Source of the DNA: JAFKFI01 sp963795435
Lineage (GTDB): Bacteria; Pseudomonadota; Alphaproteobacteria; Acetobacterales; Acetobacteraceae
DNA length: 64,000 nt
Direction: 5' to 3'
NCBI GenBank assembly: GCA_963795435.1
Contig: CAWCHV010000003.1
Coordinates: 124,001 to 188,000, forward strand
The notes under the pieces are model-generated. The model was given only the letters and a program-made list of their open reading frames with translations. It was not told the origin of the DNA and did not search any database. The translations under genes and the position numbers were made by a program. Shown in pieces: positions 1-8,553 of the stretch; the stretch's first letter is position 1, and the number at the start of each line of letters is the position of its first letter.

Positions 1-1
1 C

Positions 2-541
2 GACGACAAGGACGCGCCGGGCGCGCCGGGGCGCCAGCCGATCCAGCGGCAGGCGATGGAGGAATGCCCGCCCGGTCATGTATTGGTGGTCGACGCGCGC
101 GGTGACGCACGCGCCGCCTCGGCCGGCGATTTGTTCGTCGGCCGTCTCAAGGCCCGCGGCTGCGCCGGCATCGTCACCGATGGCGGGCTGCGCGATACCG
201 ACGGCGTCCACAAGGTCGGCCTGCCCGCCTACTGCAAGCAGCCCTCCTCGCCGCCGAGCCCGGTCGCGCACCATCCGTGCGACCTCAACCTGCCGATCGC
301 GTGCGGCGGCGTCGCGGTCTATCCCGGCGACGTCATCGTCGGCGACCGCGACGCGGTGATCGTCATTCCGCCGGGCATCGTCGACGAAGTGGCGGAGGAG
401 GCGCTCGCGACCACGCTCTACGACGAGTTCGCCGAGGAGGAGGTCGCGCGCGGCCGCACGCTGGTCGGGCTGTTCCCGAACCCCGGCGAGGAGGCTAAGC
501 GCGACTTCGAGGCGTGGAAGAAGAAGCGGTCTGGCGCGTAG
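2..541 (+). CDS. RraA family protein (5' truncated by window edge)
   Basis: The reading frame is open from the left edge, so the true start lies upstream; 179 residues are present. The segment GDARAASAGDLFVGRLKARG followed by TDGG-RDTDGV, and later GCGGVAVYPGDVIVGDRDAVIVIP-like sequence, is the typical C-terminal two thirds of the RraA/HMG-aldolase fold (formerly called dimethylmenaquinone methyltransferase). Family members are either regulators of ribonuclease E or 4-hydroxy-4-methyl-2-oxoglutarate/oxaloacetate-type lyases; in alphaproteobacteria the longer versions with an acidic-lysine tail such as this one are usually metabolic lyase-like proteins. The specific substrate cannot be read from the sequence. 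The next gene starts about 100 bases downstream and looks independent. Confidence 0.85.
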   Translation, partial: DDKDAPGAPGRQPIQRQAMEECPPGHVLVVDARGDARAASAGDLFVGRLKARGCAGIVTDGGLRDTDGVHKVGLPAYCKQPSSPPSPVAHHPCDLNLPIACGGVAVYPGDVIVGDRDAVIVIPPGIVDEVAEEALATTLYDEFAEEEVARGRTLVGLFPNPGEEAKRDFEAWKKKRSGA

Positions 542-638
542 AATTCCACCCGATCGCACGGGCTGGCGCGGCGGCTGAGATTCGTGCTAATTCCTGAACA
601 ACTCGACCGACCCGAATTGGTCCGCAAGGAGATCCATC

Positions 639-944
639 GTGAGGTTCATCGTCGCGTCTTTCGCCCTCTCCGCGTTGCTGGCGGGGGCGGTCGTTCCGCA
701 CTCCGGTTCCGCGCAGACCCCGCAGCAGGAGCGGATGAAATCCTGCAACGCTCAGGCGGGCACTCAGAAGCTCGCGGGCGACGCGCGCAAGAGCTTCATG
801 AGCGACTGCCTCTCGGGCAAGCCGGCCGCCGCCGCGCCGCAGACGCCGCAGGAGCGGATGAAAAGTTGCAACGCACAGGCCTCGACGCAGAAGATCACGG
901 GTGACGAACGCAAGACGTTCATGAGCACCTGCCTGCGCGGCTGA
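639..944 (+). CDS. PsiF repeat-containing secreted protein
   Basis: A 101-residue protein with a signal peptide (hydrophobic core FALSALLAGAVV, likely cleavage after GSAQ near residue 26) followed by two tandem PsiF repeats of about 35 residues. Each repeat has the pattern QERMKSCNAQA...K..G..RK.FM..CL with two conserved cysteines, four in all, consistent with disulfides in the periplasm. The family is named after the E. coli phosphate-starvation-inducible PsiF; its biochemical role is unknown. The start is GTG at 639, chosen because AAGGAG lies about 8 bases upstream and because it gives the signal peptide. No convincing Pho box is visible upstream. A second secreted protein follows 23 bases later, so the two may be co-transcribed. 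Confidence 0.85.
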   Translation: MRFIVASFALSALLAGAVVPHSGSAQTPQQERMKSCNAQAGTQKLAGDARKSFMSDCLSGKPAAAAPQTPQERMKSCNAQASTQKITGDERKTFMSTCLRG

Positions 945-967
945 ATTCTCTCCGGGAGTCGGAATTG

Positions 968-1381
968 ATGCGCACCGCTACTATCGCCTGCCTCGCCCTT
1001 CTGCTCGCTGGCCCGGGCCTCGCCTGGTCACAAACTCCAAGCACGACGCCGGGAACCACCGCACCCCCGAGCACCAGCACGACCAAGCCGATGACGGCCC
1101 CGCCCGCCGCCACGCGGACCACCCACGCCGGACGCACCGCTGCGACCGGCTCGACGGCGCTGCCTGCGGGCGGCTTCGCGACTGAGTCGGAAGCGAAGGC
1201 GCACTGCCCGACGGACAGCGTGGTGTGGGCCAATACGTCCTCGAAGGCGTACCACATGAGCGGAACGAAATACTACGGCAAGACCAAGCGCGGCGCATAT
1301 ATGTGCCAGAAGGAGGCCGACCAGGCCGGCTACCACGGCTCGAAGGCCGGCGCCGTCGCGGCCAAGAAAAAGACGCCCTGA
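968..1381 (+). CDS. Secreted small protein with a YYG-TK-G-YM type domain
   Basis: A 137-residue exported protein. Residues 1-22 form a signal peptide (core TIACLALLLAGPGLAW), residues 23-65 are a Thr/Pro/Ala-rich linker, and residues 70-125 form a small domain with the pattern VVWANTSSKAYH...KYYGKTKRGAYMC...A...GYH. Short domains with VW-N-T.....YH.....YYG.TK.G.YM.E..A...GYR are common as stand-alone or appended modules in bacteria, but no function is firmly assigned. Two cysteines could form a disulfide. The tail is lysine-rich. A TTG at 965 is also possible; ATG at 968 is preferred, with GGGAG about ten bases upstream. It probably shares a transcript with the PsiF-type gene. Confidence 0.7.
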   Translation: MRTATIACLALLLAGPGLAWSQTPSTTPGTTAPPSTSTTKPMTAPPAATRTTHAGRTAATGSTALPAGGFATESEAKAHCPTDSVVWANTSSKAYHMSGTKYYGKTKRGAYMCQKEADQAGYHGSKAGAVAAKKKTP

Positions 1382-1391
1382 GCCTCCGCCC

Positions 1392-3275
1392 CTAAAACCC
1401 GAACATGTGATCGAGCGAGAAGCCGCCCGCCTCGTCCATCAATCCGTGATAGCCGAACAAGCGGCAGCTCGGATCGCGGATCAGCACGTAGCCGCCTTCG
1501 CCGGCCCGCTCTAGCGCCCACGCGCCAAATGCCGCGTCCGGCCAGATCGTCGCCGAGCCCGCGCAGGCGATTGCGACGGGTTCCTCCGCGACTACGTCGC
1601 CCGCCGCGTCATGCAGCAGCAGGGACGTGCGCGAGGTCTCGTGCCACGGCGCCGAGGCGGGGTAGATCAACACGGAAAAGCTCCGGCGGCGGGCGTCTCC
1701 TAGCTTGAGAAACAATCGCGTGGTCAGGCCCGGCGGTGGGCCGGAGTAGGATTGCGGCTCGTCCTTGTAGGTCATCGCCGTGTTGAAGATGTGCGCGCCG
1801 AAGCTGGTCTCGGCCGCATGGCCGGAGTGCCGGTCCTCGAAGCGCACCAGCGCGTGCATCCAGCCATCGGCCTCGCCGCCCGCGCGGAAATCGTAGACCA
1901 GCTCCGCGTGGCCCCGGCCGGTGCCGGGCAGATCATCGAAATCGAGCGCCAGGGCGTGATCGCGCGGCAGACAGCCAAGAAACCGCTCGGCCACCTTCTC
2001 GCCGCTCTCGGCGAACACGTCGAGCCGCAACGGCAGGGTCTTCTGGGTCACCGCCATCGGCGTCGGCTGCACGACGGTGCGAAAGCGTGCGCGGTCCAGC
2101 ACCGGGAACGGCAGCAGAAAGCCCCGGCCGAGCTGCGCCGGCAGCGCCGGAATTGTCGGATCGGGAATGAGATCCGCCCGCTCCACGTTGACATGCGCGA
2201 TGCGCGTCCGCTCGCCGCGCGTCACCTCGTAGCGCGGTCGCACCAGATGGCGGCCGGCGCGCAGCTCGATCTGCGCCGGCCAGCGCACGTCCGGCAGTAA
2301 GGTGGAAACGTCGAGCGCCAGCGTCGCGAAGGGGGCAATCTCCGCGCCGAGCGCCACCGGCCGGTCTGCGCCCATCCGATCGAGCGCCAGCGCCCCCGCG
2401 GGGATCGGCGCGGCGTGACTGTTCTGCACCCACAGCACCACTTGTTCGTCCTCGCGCGGCGCGGGCAGCCCGGCGTAGCGGTCCGACGGCCAGGCGTTCG
2501 CGTCGTGCGTGCAGGAAAGGCTGGCGCCGTTGTCGCTGGCGTAGGTGTCGAGCGCGTATTTCACCACGTCGTGCCCGGCGACGCCGATCGCGTGGATCAG
2601 CAACTGTCCGGTGAACGGCGGCAGACCGAACCGCGCCCGCACCGCGCGGCTGTCGATCACGACGCCGCCGGGGCCGCGCGGCACCGGCTGCTCCCAGGTG
2701 GCGAGCGATGCGCCCGCCTCGTCGAACAGCCGCAGCCACAGGCGAATCTCGCCCGCGCCATAGCCTGCCCAGTAGTTCGCCGTGGTCAACCGGGTCGAGA
2801 GGCCGTCGGCGTCGCGGAAGAAGACAAAATTGGTCGCGAAGTTCAGCCGGTCGAGGTAGCGCGCCCGGTTGGTCAGCATACGCTCCGGCAGCCGCGCCGC
2901 GTCCAGGGTCAGCATTTCGGCGCCTTGCGGCAGCAGATGCGCGACTCGGGCGGCGATGCGCCCGGCATCGAACGCGGCGATCAACACCGTGCCGACCGTG
3001 GCACGGGGCAAATCGCTCAGCGGCTCGGCGACCAGCCCCGCCCGCACCTGACCAACTGCAAGCACGTCATGCACATAGAGGCCAGCCGGCCGGGGAGCGT
3101 CCGGGTAGAGCGCAAATAGCGCGTCGGCGATGCCGTCAGGGTCGTAGAGCGCGAACGCCCCCTCGCGCAGACGCGCGAGCATCGGGGCGAGCACCTCGGC
3201 GACCAGCGGATGACACAGCGCCTTGTAGTAGACATTGCCGCCGGCACGCTGGTCGAAGGTCTGGATCTGCAGCAT
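1392..3275 (-). CDS. Uncharacterised 627-residue protein of a glycosyltransferase operon
   Basis: A full-length 627-residue ORF with the codon bias of its neighbours and no signal peptide or membrane segment. I do not recognise a named family. It begins with a basic, mixed N terminus, has a long middle region rich in beta-type alternation, and ends with hydrophobic/aromatic segments (FGYHGLMDEAGGFSLDHMFGF-like end). It is the last gene of a four-gene minus-strand operon, 12 bases after the ELM1 gene, preceded by two glycosyltransferases. This context suggests a role in building or modifying a surface or storage glycan, but that is inference only. Start ATG at 3275 is the only good candidate; it lies directly after the upstream stop. 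Confidence 0.75.
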   Translation of the reverse strand: MLQIQTFDQRAGGNVYYKALCHPLVAEVLAPMLARLREGAFALYDPDGIADALFALYPDAPRPAGLYVHDVLAVGQVRAGLVAEPLSDLPRATVGTVLIAAFDAGRIAARVAHLLPQGAEMLTLDAARLPERMLTNRARYLDRLNFATNFVFFRDADGLSTRLTTANYWAGYGAGEIRLWLRLFDEAGASLATWEQPVPRGPGGVVIDSRAVRARFGLPPFTGQLLIHAIGVAGHDVVKYALDTYASDNGASLSCTHDANAWPSDRYAGLPAPREDEQVVLWVQNSHAAPIPAGALALDRMGADRPVALGAEIAPFATLALDVSTLLPDVRWPAQIELRAGRHLVRPRYEVTRGERTRIAHVNVERADLIPDPTIPALPAQLGRGFLLPFPVLDRARFRTVVQPTPMAVTQKTLPLRLDVFAESGEKVAERFLGCLPRDHALALDFDDLPGTGRGHAELVYDFRAGGEADGWMHALVRFEDRHSGHAAETSFGAHIFNTAMTYKDEPQSYSGPPPGLTTRLFLKLGDARRRSFSVLIYPASAPWHETSRTSLLLHDAAGDVVAEEPVAIACAGSATIWPDAAFGAWALERAGEGGYVLIRDPSCRLFGYHGLMDEAGGFSLDHMFGF

Positions 3276-3287
3276 CGTTGTCCTGGG

Positions 3288-4208
3288 TCAAATTGCGAGG
3301 CGCCGGCGCATCTCGGCCGCCGCCGCCGGTGTGTCGTCGAGCGGCTCGACCGGCCACGTCTCGCAGCGCCCGGTAAAGTCGCGCACCCGTCCGTCCGCGA
3401 TCAGCCCCTGGGTGAAGAGACCGATCCGCCGGCTGCTGCCGGGCAGACCGGCTAGCATGACGGGCGCCCGCGTGGCCACCGCCTCCGACACCATCGAGAC
3501 GCTGTCCGTCGTGACGACGATCGCGTCGGCCAAGCCGAGCAGGCCGAAATATGGGTTCTCCCCGGACCCGTCCCAGACCCAGCCGCCGAGCGGCGCCAGC
3601 ACGTCGGCGAGCGCCCGCGCCACCGCCGGACCGGTGCGCCGCGAGGGCGTCAGCGCGACACCGACCCTGTCGGCCCGCATCATGCCAGCGACCCGGGCCG
3701 CGAGATCGGCACCCACCGCCGTATCGAGCCGGAACCGTCCGTTGGTACCGCCCACCAGCACCACGACCAGCGGACGCGGCAGATGCGCGAGGCGCGGCGC
3801 CCAGGCGGCAGCGGCGGCCTGGAGACGCGCCGGCGTGACGCGGTGCAGAGCCGTGCGCGTGACGATCACGTTCGGCCCGGTCAGCTCGTCGTGCCGGTTC
3901 ACCACCACGAGATCGAACCGCCTGGGGTCCATGCGAGGGTTCTGGACCTGCACGGCGCGCACCCCCCGCCGCCGCAACGCCGAGCCCACCGCGGCGGCAA
4001 CACCGCCGCAGCCGATCACCAGGTCGGGCCGGGTGCGCGGCAGCGCGACGGCGGATAGCGGGGCCGGCCAATAGGCCGCCGGGAACAGCCGCCACGGCAG
4101 GCGCGCCGCAACCGCGTGCAATTCGGGCGCGAGCCCAGCCGCCTCGGCCAGCCCGAGCGCCTGCGCCTGGAGGCCGGCATAACCCTCGCTGACGATCCAG
4201 GACCGCAT
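3288..4208 (-). CDS. ELM1/GtrOC1 family protein (mitochondrial fission ELM1-like)
   Basis: A 306-residue protein of the ELM1 family (DUF1022), originally named for a plant mitochondrial fission factor and widespread in alphaproteobacteria. The fold resembles GT-B glycosyltransferases. Visible landmarks are the N-terminal VSEGYAGLQAQALGLAEA, the central VGGTNGRF nucleotide-binding-like loop, and the C-terminal VTTDSVSMVSEAVATRAPV, which matches the donor-binding region of the family. Bacterial biochemical function is not established. It sits in an operon 3 bases downstream of a GT4-type glycosyltransferase and 12 bases upstream of the unknown 627-residue gene, which supports a role in glycan synthesis. 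Confidence 0.88.
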   Translation of the reverse strand: MRSWIVSEGYAGLQAQALGLAEAAGLAPELHAVAARLPWRLFPAAYWPAPLSAVALPRTRPDLVIGCGGVAAAVGSALRRRGVRAVQVQNPRMDPRRFDLVVVNRHDELTGPNVIVTRTALHRVTPARLQAAAAAWAPRLAHLPRPLVVVLVGGTNGRFRLDTAVGADLAARVAGMMRADRVGVALTPSRRTGPAVARALADVLAPLGGWVWDGSGENPYFGLLGLADAIVVTTDSVSMVSEAVATRAPVMLAGLPGSSRRIGLFTQGLIADGRVRDFTGRCETWPVEPLDDTPAAAAEMRRRLAI

Positions 4209-4211
4209 CGC

Positions 4212-5339
4212 TCAGGCCGTCGCCGCGCTCAGCGCCGTGGCGCTCCGGCCGCGCCCCAGCAGATCCTGCTCGATCTGGCGCACCAGGGCTTCCGCGACCT
4301 CGCGCCACGCCGCACGCGGATCGGAGGGTGCGGGGTCGGCGACGGGCGGGCAATCGACCAAGCCTCGCAGCGCGGCGGCCAGGCTCGCCGGCTCGGGCTC
4401 GCATAGCCGCGCCAGGGGCTCGCCCTGAAGTTGCTCGGCGAGCCCCCCCACGCGGGTGGACACCACCCAGCGCCGCGCCGCCACCGCCGCCGCGGCCACC
4501 CCGCTCTGGCTGGCTTCCCGATGGGACAGCACCAGCGCGTCCGCCCACGCAAGCAGCGACCCGACCTCCTCCTCCGGCACCCAGCGGTTTTCGACCGAGA
4601 CCCCCGGCAATGCCCGCAGCGCGTCGAGGGTTGGGCTCTCCGGCCCGCTGCCGACGATGCGGATGTCCATGCCCGGCGCGGGGCCGAGCAGGTGCAGCGC
4701 CTCGGTCAGCAGGTCGAGCCCCTTGTAAGGCAGCAGCCGCCCGAAGGAGAGCAGCCGCGGCCGTCCCCCGTGGCTGCCAGGCGGCAGCGCCGGCGGCCCA
4801 AACACGAGCGGCGGCAGCGAGGCCATGAACAGCGGCTTGCCGCCGTCGCCGGCCAGCCCTTGCTCGCGCAACCGTGCGGCGACGTGGGAGGTCAGCGCCA
4901 CCAGCGCGTCGGCGTCGCGAGTCTGCCGACGCTGCAGCGTCATCTGAAACGGCAGCCCGTCCCCCGGATGAGTGTCGGCGTCGTGCACCACCACTAGGGC
5001 GGGCACCCTGGCCCGCCGCAGCGCGCGCATCATCAGCAGGTCGAGCGGCGCGGGCATGGCACACAGGGCCACATCGGCGCGGAGCGCGCGCACCCGCCGG
5101 CTCAGCGCCCGGACCGCGAACGGCAGGGTGGCGAGACGGCGGAGGAATCCCGCCGCGCCCTGGTATGTCGGCACCGGCAGCTCGCAGGCCGGCGGCGACG
5201 CACCACGCAGGATCTCGGCGCTGGTGGACAGCGACAGCACGGCATCCACCCCTGGCACCAGCCGCAGGCCGGCGGCAAGCTCCACGGCCACGCGCGGCCC
5301 GGCGCCGCGCTTTCCCCAGTACCAGACCAGCACTTTCAT
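4212..5339 (-). CDS. Glycosyltransferase, GT4-like (GT-B fold)
   Basis: A 375-residue glycosyltransferase. The N-terminal half is the acceptor-binding Rossmann domain (MKVLVWYWGKRGAGPRVAVE, HDADTHPG), and the C-terminal half contains the donor-binding features of GT4: LLSFGRLLPYKGLDLL (the 'R...KG' motif), IVGSGPE and the region around WADALVLSHREASQSGVAAA corresponding to the E-x7-E motif. The substrate is not deducible. The start at 5339 is set by an ATGA overlap with the stop of the upstream glycosyltransferase, indicating translational coupling; an in-frame extension upstream lies inside that gene and is a shadow. Likely cytoplasmic. Confidence 0.88.
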   Translation of the reverse strand: MKVLVWYWGKRGAGPRVAVELAAGLRLVPGVDAVLSLSTSAEILRGASPPACELPVPTYQGAAGFLRRLATLPFAVRALSRRVRALRADVALCAMPAPLDLLMMRALRRARVPALVVVHDADTHPGDGLPFQMTLQRRQTRDADALVALTSHVAARLREQGLAGDGGKPLFMASLPPLVFGPPALPPGSHGGRPRLLSFGRLLPYKGLDLLTEALHLLGPAPGMDIRIVGSGPESPTLDALRALPGVSVENRWVPEEEVGSLLAWADALVLSHREASQSGVAAAAVAARRWVVSTRVGGLAEQLQGEPLARLCEPEPASLAAALRGLVDCPPVADPAPSDPRAAWREVAEALVRQIEQDLLGRGRSATALSAATA

Positions 5340-6559
5340 GGCGCCAGCAGACCGATGGACCGCAGCGCCGAGGCAAGCAACTCCGGTCCGAGCCGCTCCG
5401 TGGCGGCCCGACGGGCGCGGCCGCCGAGTGCCGCGCGCGCCTCGGCATCGTCCGCCAGGCGCCTGAGCTGCGCGACCGCCTCCTGCTGATCGGGCTCCGC
5501 CCACACCGCGCCCGGCGCCTCGAACACGCCCCGCGGGTCGCGCGCCGGGACCAGGCGGTAGCCGACCAGCGCGCCGGTATCGTTGTCCATGAAATCCATA
5601 TTGCCCGACCAGCCGGTCGCGATCACCGGTTTGCCGAGCAACATCGCCTCGGCGGGGACCAGTCCGAACCCCTCGCTCCGATGCAACGACAGCACGATGT
5701 CGGCGGCGCGGGTCAGCGCGTGGCTGTCGCGGGGCGGCAGGATGCGGGTCTCCAGCCGGATATTGGGCGAATCGACGACGGCGGCGCGCAGCGGCTCGAA
5801 ATCCGCCGGGAAATCGCCCGGATTGCCCACCTTGAGCACCAGCACCCGGTCGGCGCGCGTTCCGAACGCGGCGCGGAACGCGGCGATGGCCTGCAGCGGG
5901 TTCTTCCGCTCCAGCGAAGAGGCGAGGCTGAACGAGACCAGCACCACCACCGCGTCCTCGGGGAGCCCGAACGCCGCGCGGTCCAGCGCCGACGGCTCCG
6001 GCGGCGCGACCGCGACCGGCGGCGTGACCACGCGCACGTGGCCCGGCAGCAACGGCTCGACCGCGCCCGCGGTGAAGCGCGAGAGCACCCAGGCCTCATG
6101 CACGAAGGGCACTCCCGCGCGCCAGTCCGGCGAGACGACCGGCAGCTCCCACGCCCAGTAGCCGATCACCCGCCGTCCGCGCAGCGCGCCCCGCGACATG
6201 CGCAGCAGGGCGAGCGGCAGGAAAGGCGCATTGACGTGCAGCAACAACGGCGCGCCATGCGGCGGCACCGCCGCAGGGCCAGCGCCGCGCACCGCCGTCC
6301 CGACATCCAGCGGCCAGCTCGGCACGCCGAGACGCTCCAGCCCGCGCAGCATCAGCCGCGCCACCTCGCCCAGCCCCGACTCGCGCGACAGCTCTCCCGC
6401 CACAGCCACGCCGCCCAGGGCCGGCGGCGGCACCGCGTCGGGTCGCGGCGCCAGCACGGACGTCGCGCGCGTGAGCAGCCGCCGCCGCTCCTGCGCCGGA
6501 AACAGGCGCCAGAGGCGGTGCAAGGGATGCAATGCGGTCGCGGTGCGGGATGCGGCCAT
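5336..6559 (-). CDS. Glycosyltransferase family 1 protein
   Basis: A 407-residue GT-B glycosyltransferase. GG-VAVAGELSRESGLGEVARLM near residue 50 is the N-terminal glycine-rich acceptor-domain loop often seen in mannosyltransferase-like GT4 enzymes; VLVSFSLASSLERKNPLQAI is the donor-side R/K motif; SLHRSEGFGLVPAEAMLLGKPVIATGWSGN is the E-x7-E nucleotide-sugar-binding segment. Start ATG at 6559 gives an N terminus (MAASRTATALHPL) with normal codon usage; the longer in-frame extension upstream is cysteine/proline-rich shadow sequence. It is the first gene of the minus-strand operon, so its promoter should lie in 6560-6789. Its product probably acts before the other glycan genes downstream. Confidence 0.88.
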   Translation of the reverse strand: MAASRTATALHPLHRLWRLFPAQERRRLLTRATSVLAPRPDAVPPPALGGVAVAGELSRESGLGEVARLMLRGLERLGVPSWPLDVGTAVRGAGPAAVPPHGAPLLLHVNAPFLPLALLRMSRGALRGRRVIGYWAWELPVVSPDWRAGVPFVHEAWVLSRFTAGAVEPLLPGHVRVVTPPVAVAPPEPSALDRAAFGLPEDAVVVLVSFSLASSLERKNPLQAIAAFRAAFGTRADRVLVLKVGNPGDFPADFEPLRAAVVDSPNIRLETRILPPRDSHALTRAADIVLSLHRSEGFGLVPAEAMLLGKPVIATGWSGNMDFMDNDTGALVGYRLVPARDPRGVFEAPGAVWAEPDQQEAVAQLRRLADDAEARAALGGRARRAATERLGPELLASALRSIGLLAP

Positions 6560-6775
6560 CCGGCGCCCCGTACAGCATGTGCAAGCCACTGCCCAGGGAG
6601 GGAATCGTTGAAACAATGGCGCGTGGTCGGATGAGCTTGCCGCAGGGCTTGCGGGCCCGCGCGAATTTCGGCAGTCGAACAAGGCCCGGGAGGCGTGGTT
6701 GCCGGCTCGTCGGGGCCGTATAGACTGCCCGCCATGTCAGATGCTGTTCCCACCCACCTGAAAGGAACGGCACCC

Positions 6776-6793
6776 ATGAAAAAGCGCCCGTGA
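6776..6793 (+). other. Five-codon mini-ORF coupled to the AstE-like start
   Basis: AAAGGAA followed about ten bases later by ATG AAA AAG CGC CCG TGA encodes the peptide MKKRP. The terminal TGA overlaps the GTG start of the next gene as GTGA. The best ribosome-binding site of the locus therefore serves the mini-ORF rather than the enzyme gene, which would be read by termination-reinitiation. It may alternatively be chance, with the enzyme starting at ATG 6805. Confidence 0.35.
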
Positions 6794-7752
6794 CGGGACC
6801 GACGATGGCCCAGACGCCCCTGCCGCCTTTCGAGGTGCGGATTACAGCGCCCGACTTGGCCCCTTGGCTGGACGGCAACACCGGCATCCCCGGATTCACG
6901 ACGTTCGACAGCGGCGCCCCCGGTCCGCACGTCGCGCTGTTGGCGCTCACCCACGGCAACGAGATCGCCGGCGCGATCGTGCTCGACAGACTGCTCCGCG
7001 CCCGGTCGCGCATCCCGCGCGGACGGTTGACGTTCGGCTTCGTCAATCTCGCCGCCTTCGAGCGCTTCGACCCGCGCCAGCCGACGCTCTCGCGTTTCGT
7101 CGACGAGGACATCAACCGCCTGTGGGACACGCCGCTGCTGGACGGCCCGCGCCACTCGATCGAACTCGACCGCGCTCGCGAGATCCGGCCGCTGCTCGAC
7201 TCCGTCGACGTCCTGCTCGACCTGCACTCCATGCTGTGGCCCTCGGACCCGCTGATCCTCAGCGGCGGTTCGGAAAAGGGGCGCCGGCTCGCCCTGGGCA
7301 TCGGCGTGCCGGAACTGGTGGTGGCCGACCACGGCCACGCCAGCGGCCGGCGGATCATCGATTACGGCCGCTTCGCCGACCCCGGCAGCACCGCCGCCGC
7401 GGCCCTGGTCGAAGCCGGCCGACACTGGCAACCGGAGACCGTGGCAACGTCGGACGCCAGCGTCGCCGGCTTGCTGCGGCATCTGGAGCTGGCGAGCCAG
7501 CCCCCATCGCCAGTCCCTCGGCGCGGCGCGTCCCGGTTCGCCGAGGTCACGCATGTCGTGACCGCCGGCACCCCGGGCTTCGCCTTCGTCCAACCTTTCC
7601 GCGGCGGCGACGTGATCCCCCGACGCAACACGCTGCTCGCCCTCGACGGCACCACGGAGGTACGCACGCCTCACGACGATTGCCTGCTGGTCATGCCGAG
7701 CCTGCGGCCGAGCCGGGGACATACGGCGGTACGGCTGGCGCGGTTCGTCTAG
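6790..7752 (+). CDS. Succinylglutamate desuccinylase/aspartoacylase (AstE/AspA) family hydrolase
   Basis: A 320-residue zinc carboxypeptidase-like amidohydrolase. The metal-binding pattern is visible: H55 and E58 in THGNEIAG and H146 in LLDLHSM. NRLW near residue 109 matches the family's substrate-binding arginine region. Family members remove acyl groups from amino acids (N-succinylglutamate, N-acetylaspartate); which one applies here cannot be decided. The start is uncertain: GTG at 6790 overlaps the stop of a five-codon mini-ORF, while ATG at 6805 gives the protein MAQTPLPPF. It is transcribed divergently from the glycosyltransferase operon and converges on the MoCF-domain gene, so it is probably a single-gene unit. 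Confidence 0.85.
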   Translation: MTGPTMAQTPLPPFEVRITAPDLAPWLDGNTGIPGFTTFDSGAPGPHVALLALTHGNEIAGAIVLDRLLRARSRIPRGRLTFGFVNLAAFERFDPRQPTLSRFVDEDINRLWDTPLLDGPRHSIELDRAREIRPLLDSVDVLLDLHSMLWPSDPLILSGGSEKGRRLALGIGVPELVVADHGHASGRRIIDYGRFADPGSTAAAALVEAGRHWQPETVATSDASVAGLLRHLELASQPPSPVPRRGASRFAEVTHVVTAGTPGFAFVQPFRGGDVIPRRNTLLALDGTTEVRTPHDDCLLVMPSLRPSRGHTAVRLARFV

Positions 7753-7774
7753 GTCCGGTCGAAAGTGGCGCGGT

Positions 7775-8542
7775 TCAGAGAATGGGCTCGCCGGGAATCG
7801 GCACCTTGCCCAGCTCCGCGATGAGCTCCGACACCTCGCCGATGGCACGCTCCGCCGCGTCGGCGTCGGTGCCCTTGGCGACGATCGCGACGCCGTTGCC
7901 TTCCGGCCGGTAGTACGGATAGCTGCCAATATCGAGCGCCGGATAGCGCGCCTGGATGGCGCCCAATCCTTCCGCGATCGCGCCCTCCGGCAGTCCGGCC
8001 GCGTGCGTCGCGCGCGAGATCACCGGCGGGCCGCCGCGCAGCGACGGGGCGAGCCACTCGAACATCACCTGCATGATGCTCGGCACGCCGGCCATCACGT
8101 GGACGTTGCCGATGGTGAAACCCGGGGCGACCGAGACCTCGTTGTTGATCAGCACCGCCCCGCGCGGCATCGTCGCCATGCGCTGGCGGGCGGCGTTGAA
8201 CTCGCCCGGCCGGTCCTTGTAGACCGCCGCCATGCGCTTCCAGGCGTCGGGATGCGGCTCCCACGGCACACCGAACGCGGCGGCGACGCATTCGCTGGTG
8301 ATGTCGTCATGCGTCGGGCCGATGCCGCCGGTGGTGAACACGTGATCGAATTTCGCGCGCACCTCGTTGACCGTGCCGATAATGGTCTCCGCCACGTCGG
8401 GGATGATGCGCACCTCACGCAGCGGAATGCCGACTTCGCCCAGCCGCTTCGCCAGGAACTGGATGTTGAGGTCTTGCGTCCGGCCGGAAAGCACCTCGTT
8501 GCCGATCACCAGCAGGCAGGCGGTCGGGTTGGTCGCGGTCAT
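7775..8542 (-). CDS. Molybdopterin-binding (MoCF/CinA N-terminal) domain protein
   Basis: A 255-residue protein corresponding to the N-terminal half of CinA, without the C-terminal nicotinamide-nucleotide amidase domain. Motifs: CLLVIGNEVLSGRTQDLN at the start, FTTGGIGPTHDDIT in the MoCF nucleotide/pterin-binding core, and AGVPSIMQ. In alphaproteobacteria these stand-alone proteins are annotated as competence/damage-inducible protein A-like or molybdopterin-binding, but the biochemical role is unclear. Start ATG at 8542 matches the family's N terminus. It lies 11 bases after the GNAT-Nudix gene and is the last gene of that minus-strand unit. Confidence 0.87.
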   Translation of the reverse strand: MTATNPTACLLVIGNEVLSGRTQDLNIQFLAKRLGEVGIPLREVRIIPDVAETIIGTVNEVRAKFDHVFTTGGIGPTHDDITSECVAAAFGVPWEPHPDAWKRMAAVYKDRPGEFNAARQRMATMPRGAVLINNEVSVAPGFTIGNVHVMAGVPSIMQVMFEWLAPSLRGGPPVISRATHAAGLPEGAIAEGLGAIQARYPALDIGSYPYYRPEGNGVAIVAKGTDADAAERAIGEVSELIAELGKVPIPGEPIL

Positions 8543-8553
8543 TCGGCTCTCCG

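Noticed and set aside
3136..5448. A 770-codon minus-strand frame over the ELM1 and glycosyltransferase genes
   Set aside because: Arg/Ala/Gly-rich shadow of two well-supported genes on the same strand in another frame.
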